This document shows positions 7,898 through 10,320 of a stretch of 10,320 bases of DNA, piece by piece (the first letter of the stretch is position 1; the number at the start of each line of letters is the position of its first letter). The stretch covers positions 1 through 10,320 of the forward strand of contig CALHIO010000303.1 of assembly GCA_938030915.1 (NCBI GenBank). The letters are read 5' to 3'. Source of the DNA: an uncultured Gemmatimonadota bacterium. Lineage in GTDB: Bacteria > Gemmatimonadota > Gemmatimonadetes > Longimicrobiales > Gaopeijiaceae. The notes beneath the pieces are model-generated. The model saw only the letters and a list, made by a program, of their open reading frames with translations, had not been told where the DNA came from and made no database searches. Position numbers and translations under genes: made by a program.

Positions 7898-8422
7898 ATG
7901 CGGGCGATGCTCTCAGGGATCGAATCGGAATTCCGACGATATCGAGGTCTCGCAGAGCGAACCTTCGACCAGCTGTCCGACGAGGAGATCGGGCACAAAC
8001 CGACACCTGAGAGCAACTCCATTGCAACGATCGCGTGGCACGTATCCGGGAACCTCGAGTCTCGCTTCACGGACTTCCTCACGTCGGACGGTGAGAAGCC
8101 CTGGCGTGTGCGGGACGACGAATTCGCAGATCGACCGGTGGCGGTCGCCGAGGTCCGGGCACGGTGGGTGGTCGGCTGGGACATCCTGATGGAGACGTTG
8201 TCGGATCTCGAGGACGAGGACCTGGCCCGGTCCGTCACGATCCGCGACGTACCGTTCACCGCGAGCGAGGCATTGCATCGCTCACTGGCGCATACGGCGT
8301 CCCACGTCGGTCAGATCGCGTATGTGGGGAAGATGCTCAGGGGGGCCGGGTGGGCGTACCTGAGCATCCCACCAGAAGGTACCGCCGCGTACAACGCCAA
8401 CCCGACGAGGGAGAAAGCCTGA
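7898..8422 (+). CDS. DUF1572 / DinB-like four-helix metalloenzyme-fold protein
   Basis: The 174-residue protein starts at an ATG with GGAGGA 7 nt upstream. It matches the DUF1572 pattern, a member of the DinB-like helical-bundle superfamily. Successive blocks are the Q-L-S-D-E-E-I turn (25-31), E-S-N-S-I-A-T-I-A-W-H48-V-S-G-N (38-52), R-F-T-D-F-L-T-S-D-G-E-K-P-W-R (56-70) and the last-helix H127-x4-H132-x3-H136-V-G-Q-I (127-140). His48, His132 and His136 are at the spacing of the three-His metal site of DinB-like proteins. Relatives include thiol-dependent transferases using mycothiol or bacillithiol, but the reaction for this subfamily is not established. It is cytoplasmic with no signal peptide. 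It is divergent from the acylase gene, and its stop is 1 bp from the stop of the convergent CDGSH gene. Confidence 0.85.
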   Translation: MRAMLSGIESEFRRYRGLAERTFDQLSDEEIGHKPTPESNSIATIAWHVSGNLESRFTDFLTSDGEKPWRVRDDEFADRPVAVAEVRARWVVGWDILMETLSDLEDEDLARSVTIRDVPFTASEALHRSLAHTASHVGQIAYVGKMLRGAGWAYLSIPPEGTAAYNANPTREKA

Positions 8423-8423
8423 C

Positions 8424-8588
8424 TTAGCCGGTGAAGCGCACCTCGACATGTGTGTTATCGCAGAACGGCTTGTTGTTCGACTGACCACAGCGGCAGAGTG
8501 CGGCCCGCGGCCCCATCTTTACCGGTGTTCCTTCGTGGTCCATTACGACCATCTGGCCCCGTGCATACAGAGGACCATCCTTGTCCAC
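8424..8588 (-). CDS. CDGSH-type iron-sulfur mini-protein
   Basis: The minus strand encodes 54 residues from a GTG at 8588, ending in TAA. The signature is C32-R-C34-G-Q-S37-N-N-K-P41-F-C43-D44-N45-T46-H47, which matches the CDGSH motif C-x-C-x2-S-x3-P-x-C-D-G-S/T-H. The three Cys and the His would ligate a [2Fe-2S] cluster. KDGPLYARG (3-11) matches the conserved strand before the cluster loop. Position 45 is Asn where Gly is usual. Such bacterial proteins are small cytoplasmic redox or cluster-handling proteins. The start is doubtful: upstream codons reading E-P-E-I-R still look homologous to family N-termini, yet no ATG exists before an in-frame TGA at 8631-8633. GTG, or a rarer start such as the ATC at 8592-8594, may be used. 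The gene ends 1 bp from the DUF1572 gene, convergently, with no terminator space between. Confidence 0.8.
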   Translation of the reverse strand: MDKDGPLYARGQMVVMDHEGTPVKMGPRAALCRCGQSNNKPFCDNTHVEVRFTG

Positions 8589-8738
8589 ACGGATTTCCGG
8601 CTCAAAATCGACACGACGCGTGCGGGGGCCTCACTCGGGCAGCTCCGGATCGGCGATCGAGAGTATTCGGCCACGGTCTACGAACAGGGCGACCACGCGG
8701 TGCGGTACCCCCGTGCGGAGGTGTTCCGGACCGCCTAG
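8589..8738 (+). other. Coding-like plus-strand stretch without a credible start
   Basis: The frame ending at TAG 8736-8738 has mostly G/C third positions and a protein-like composition, ending GDHAVRYPRAEVFRTA. The reading extends left through the CDGSH gene on the opposite strand, where the only start candidates are GTG at 8535 or ATG at 8448, neither with a Shine-Dalgarno sequence. I do not recognise the product. It may be the 3' remnant of a decayed gene, a small gene overlapping the CDGSH gene, or chance. The stretch also covers the upstream region of the CDGSH gene and lies just upstream of the secreted protein gene at 8786, so promoters for both should lie in or near it. None stands out. 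Confidence 0.25.
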
Positions 8739-8785
8739 GATGACGGACCGATACACTCACAGACTCTCTTCAGGGGTCGTCGCCC

Positions 8786-10320
8786 ATGCGTTTCGCTCCG
8801 CGCTTCCGGTTCCTCGCCGGTGCAGCACTCGTCGTTCCTTCGGTCCTCGCTGCCCAGACACCCCAACAGGTCGCGACGGTCGCGAACGGACTCGAATGGC
8901 GCGAAATCGGCCCGACCATCATGGGTGGCCGGATTTCGGACCTGGCCGTGGTCGAGAGCGACCCTTCGGTCTTCTACGTCGGGACCGCGACGGGCGGAAT
9001 CTGGAAGACGGAGAATGCCGGGATCACCTTCGCCCCGATCTTCGACGACGAGGTGACGGCGTCCGTCGGCGACGTCACGGTCGCCCCGTCCAATTCGAAT
9101 GTGGTGTGGGTCGGAACGGGCGAGCCTCAGAATCGCCAGAGCTCGCCGTGGGGGAATGGGGTCTACCGGTCGACTGACGCGGGGGGTAGCTGGACGCATC
9201 TGGGACTCGAGAACACACACCACATCTCACGTATCCAGGTGCACCCGCGGGACCCGGATGTCGCCTATGTGGCCGCCATGGGTCACCTGTGGGGTTCGAA
9301 CCCTGAGCGAGGGGTCTATCGCACCATGGACGGCGGTCGGACGTGGGATCAGGTGCTCTTCATCGATGCCAACACCGGGACGATCGATCTCGCGATGGAC
9401 CCGAACGATCCGCAGACGCTCTTCGCGGCCATGTATCAGAGGCAGCGAAAGGCGTGGGGCTTCAATGGCGGGGGCCCCGGGAGTGGCATCTACCGCACCA
9501 CGGACGGCGGGGAGAACTGGGTCGAGCTCACCGAGGGATTACCTGAGGGAGACAAGGGCCGAATCGGGCTCGATATCTATCGCCGGGATGGCAACTTCCT
9601 CTGTGCGCTGGTCGAGGCCGATGCCCGCCGGCCGGGCCAGGGATTCGGAGCGAGCGCGGATCGTGAGGTCGAAAACGGAGTCTACTGCTCGACGGATCGT
9701 GGCGAGACGTGGGAGCACCGGTCCACAACGAACAACCGGCCGATGTACTACTCGCAGATCAGGATCGACCCGAACGATCCCGAGCGGATGTACCTCGGAG
9801 GTGCCAGCATGTACCGGACCTCTGACGGTGGGCGCACCTTCACGGCGGACGCGGCCGCAGACGTTCATTTGGACCATCATGCGCTCTGGATCAATCCAGC
9901 CAACTCGGATCACATGATCCTCGGAAGCGACGGTGGCGTCTCCATCAGCTGGGACCGATCCGACAATTGGTATCAATTCCGAAATCTGCCGCTGGGTCAG
10001 TTCTACGAGATCGGTGTCGATATGCGTGATCCCTATCACGTCTGCGGTGGTCTGCAGGATAACGGGTCGTGGTGCGCCCCGAGTGACACGTGGTCCAACC
10101 AGGGGATCCGGACCCGTGACTGGTACAACGTCGGAAGCGGAGACGGCTTCTTTACCGTCATGCATCCGACGAACACCGGACTCATGTTCGCGGAGTCTCA
10201 GGGTGGGAATCTGATTCGCGTGAATCTGGAAACGATGGAGCGCACCCGCATGCGCCCCATCGGACGACCCGGGGCGGACGGGGAGATGCCCGATCTGCGC
10301 TGGAACTGGGATACACCGGT
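8786..10320 (+). CDS. Secreted Asp-box (BNR/sortilin-type) beta-propeller protein, 3' end off window
   Basis: The gene is open from the ATG at 8786 to the window end, giving 511 codons without a stop. AGGGG at 8772-8776 lies 9 nt upstream of the ATG. The N-terminus is a Sec signal peptide: basic start, hydrophobic core (about 9-21) and a likely cleavage near A22-A23-Q24. The mature region carries repeated Asp boxes of the S/T-x-D-x-G-x-T-W type at about residues 75-82, 129-136, 180-187, 238-245, 302-309 and 345-352, with a diverged copy near 381-389. Many are preceded by G-V/I-Y-R or G-I-W-K. D-P-N-D-P turns recur (205-209, 328-332). Such repeats build beta-propellers as in sialidases and VPS10/sortilin domains. 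Long secreted proteins of this kind are common in Gemmatimonadota and Bacteroidota and are often labelled glycosyl hydrolase without proof. The function is unknown, and no catalytic signature of sialidases is evident in the visible part. Confidence 0.85.
   Translation, partial: MRFAPRFRFLAGAALVVPSVLAAQTPQQVATVANGLEWREIGPTIMGGRISDLAVVESDPSVFYVGTATGGIWKTENAGITFAPIFDDEVTASVGDVTVAPSNSNVVWVGTGEPQNRQSSPWGNGVYRSTDAGGSWTHLGLENTHHISRIQVHPRDPDVAYVAAMGHLWGSNPERGVYRTMDGGRTWDQVLFIDANTGTIDLAMDPNDPQTLFAAMYQRQRKAWGFNGGGPGSGIYRTTDGGENWVELTEGLPEGDKGRIGLDIYRRDGNFLCALVEADARRPGQGFGASADREVENGVYCSTDRGETWEHRSTTNNRPMYYSQIRIDPNDPERMYLGGASMYRTSDGGRTFTADAAADVHLDHHALWINPANSDHMILGSDGGVSISWDRSDNWYQFRNLPLGQFYEIGVDMRDPYHVCGGLQDNGSWCAPSDTWSNQGIRTRDWYNVGSGDGFFTVMHPTNTGLMFAESQGGNLIRVNLETMERTRMRPIGRPGADGEMPDLRWNWDTP

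Noticed and set aside
9099..9917. 272-codon plus-strand frame inside the Asp-box gene
   Set aside because: It is an Arg/Ser-rich out-of-frame reading. The frame from 8786 carries a signal peptide and regular Asp boxes across the same bases.

Overview
This is a GC-rich chromosomal window whose real genes use mostly G or C in third codon positions. The gene set includes a type III pantothenate kinase, a groESL operon under a CIRCE element, a DUF1572/DinB-like protein, a lipoprotein penicillin-acylase homologue and a large secreted Asp-box (sortilin-type) propeller protein. It suggests a free-living, probably aerobic, Gram-negative bacterium, most likely Gemmatimonadota or a relative. The phylum is an inference from gene style and was not tested.

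Layout. Positions 1-155 (+) hold the C-terminus of coaX. Positions 264-1340 (+) encode an isoprenyl-synthase-fold protein with degenerate substrate motifs. It is followed after 2 nt by a ketopantoate reductase family gene (1343-2368, +, GTG start behind a GGAGG). Positions 2408-2471 hold a TTGACA promoter element and a perfect CIRCE operator, followed by groES (2525-2824, +) and groEL (2851-4482, +). A GC-rich hairpin at 4529-4560 probably terminates groESL. A second long inverted repeat (4607-4645) lies between it and the converging gene to the right.

On the minus strand, 4658-5359 encodes a small lipoprotein with two c-type heme sites that looks like an internal duplication. Also on the minus strand, 5591-7774 encodes a 727-residue lipoprotein Ntn-hydrolase of the penicillin/acyl-homoserine-lactone acylase family. 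Divergent from it is a DUF1572 (DinB-like) gene (7898-8422, +). One base after its stop lies the stop of a convergent CDGSH iron-sulfur mini-protein on the minus strand (8424-8588), too short to stand out in an ORF scan. A coding-like plus-strand stretch without a good start (8589-8738) follows. The window then ends inside a secreted multi-Asp-box beta-propeller protein (8786 to beyond 10320, +).

How the genes fit together. CoaX and the ketopantoate reductase homologue both belong to pantothenate/CoA synthesis, and the isoprenyl-synthase-like gene sits between them in a tight pair with the reductase. GroES and GroEL form the HrcA-regulated chaperonin unit. The right half is mainly envelope and secreted proteins plus two small probable metalloproteins, with no evident common pathway. 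I saw no mobile element, CRISPR array or RNA gene. The less ordinary items are the isoprenyl-synthase-like protein lacking key motifs, the tandem di-heme lipoprotein, the CDGSH gene with an unclear start, and the orphan coding-like stretch beside it.
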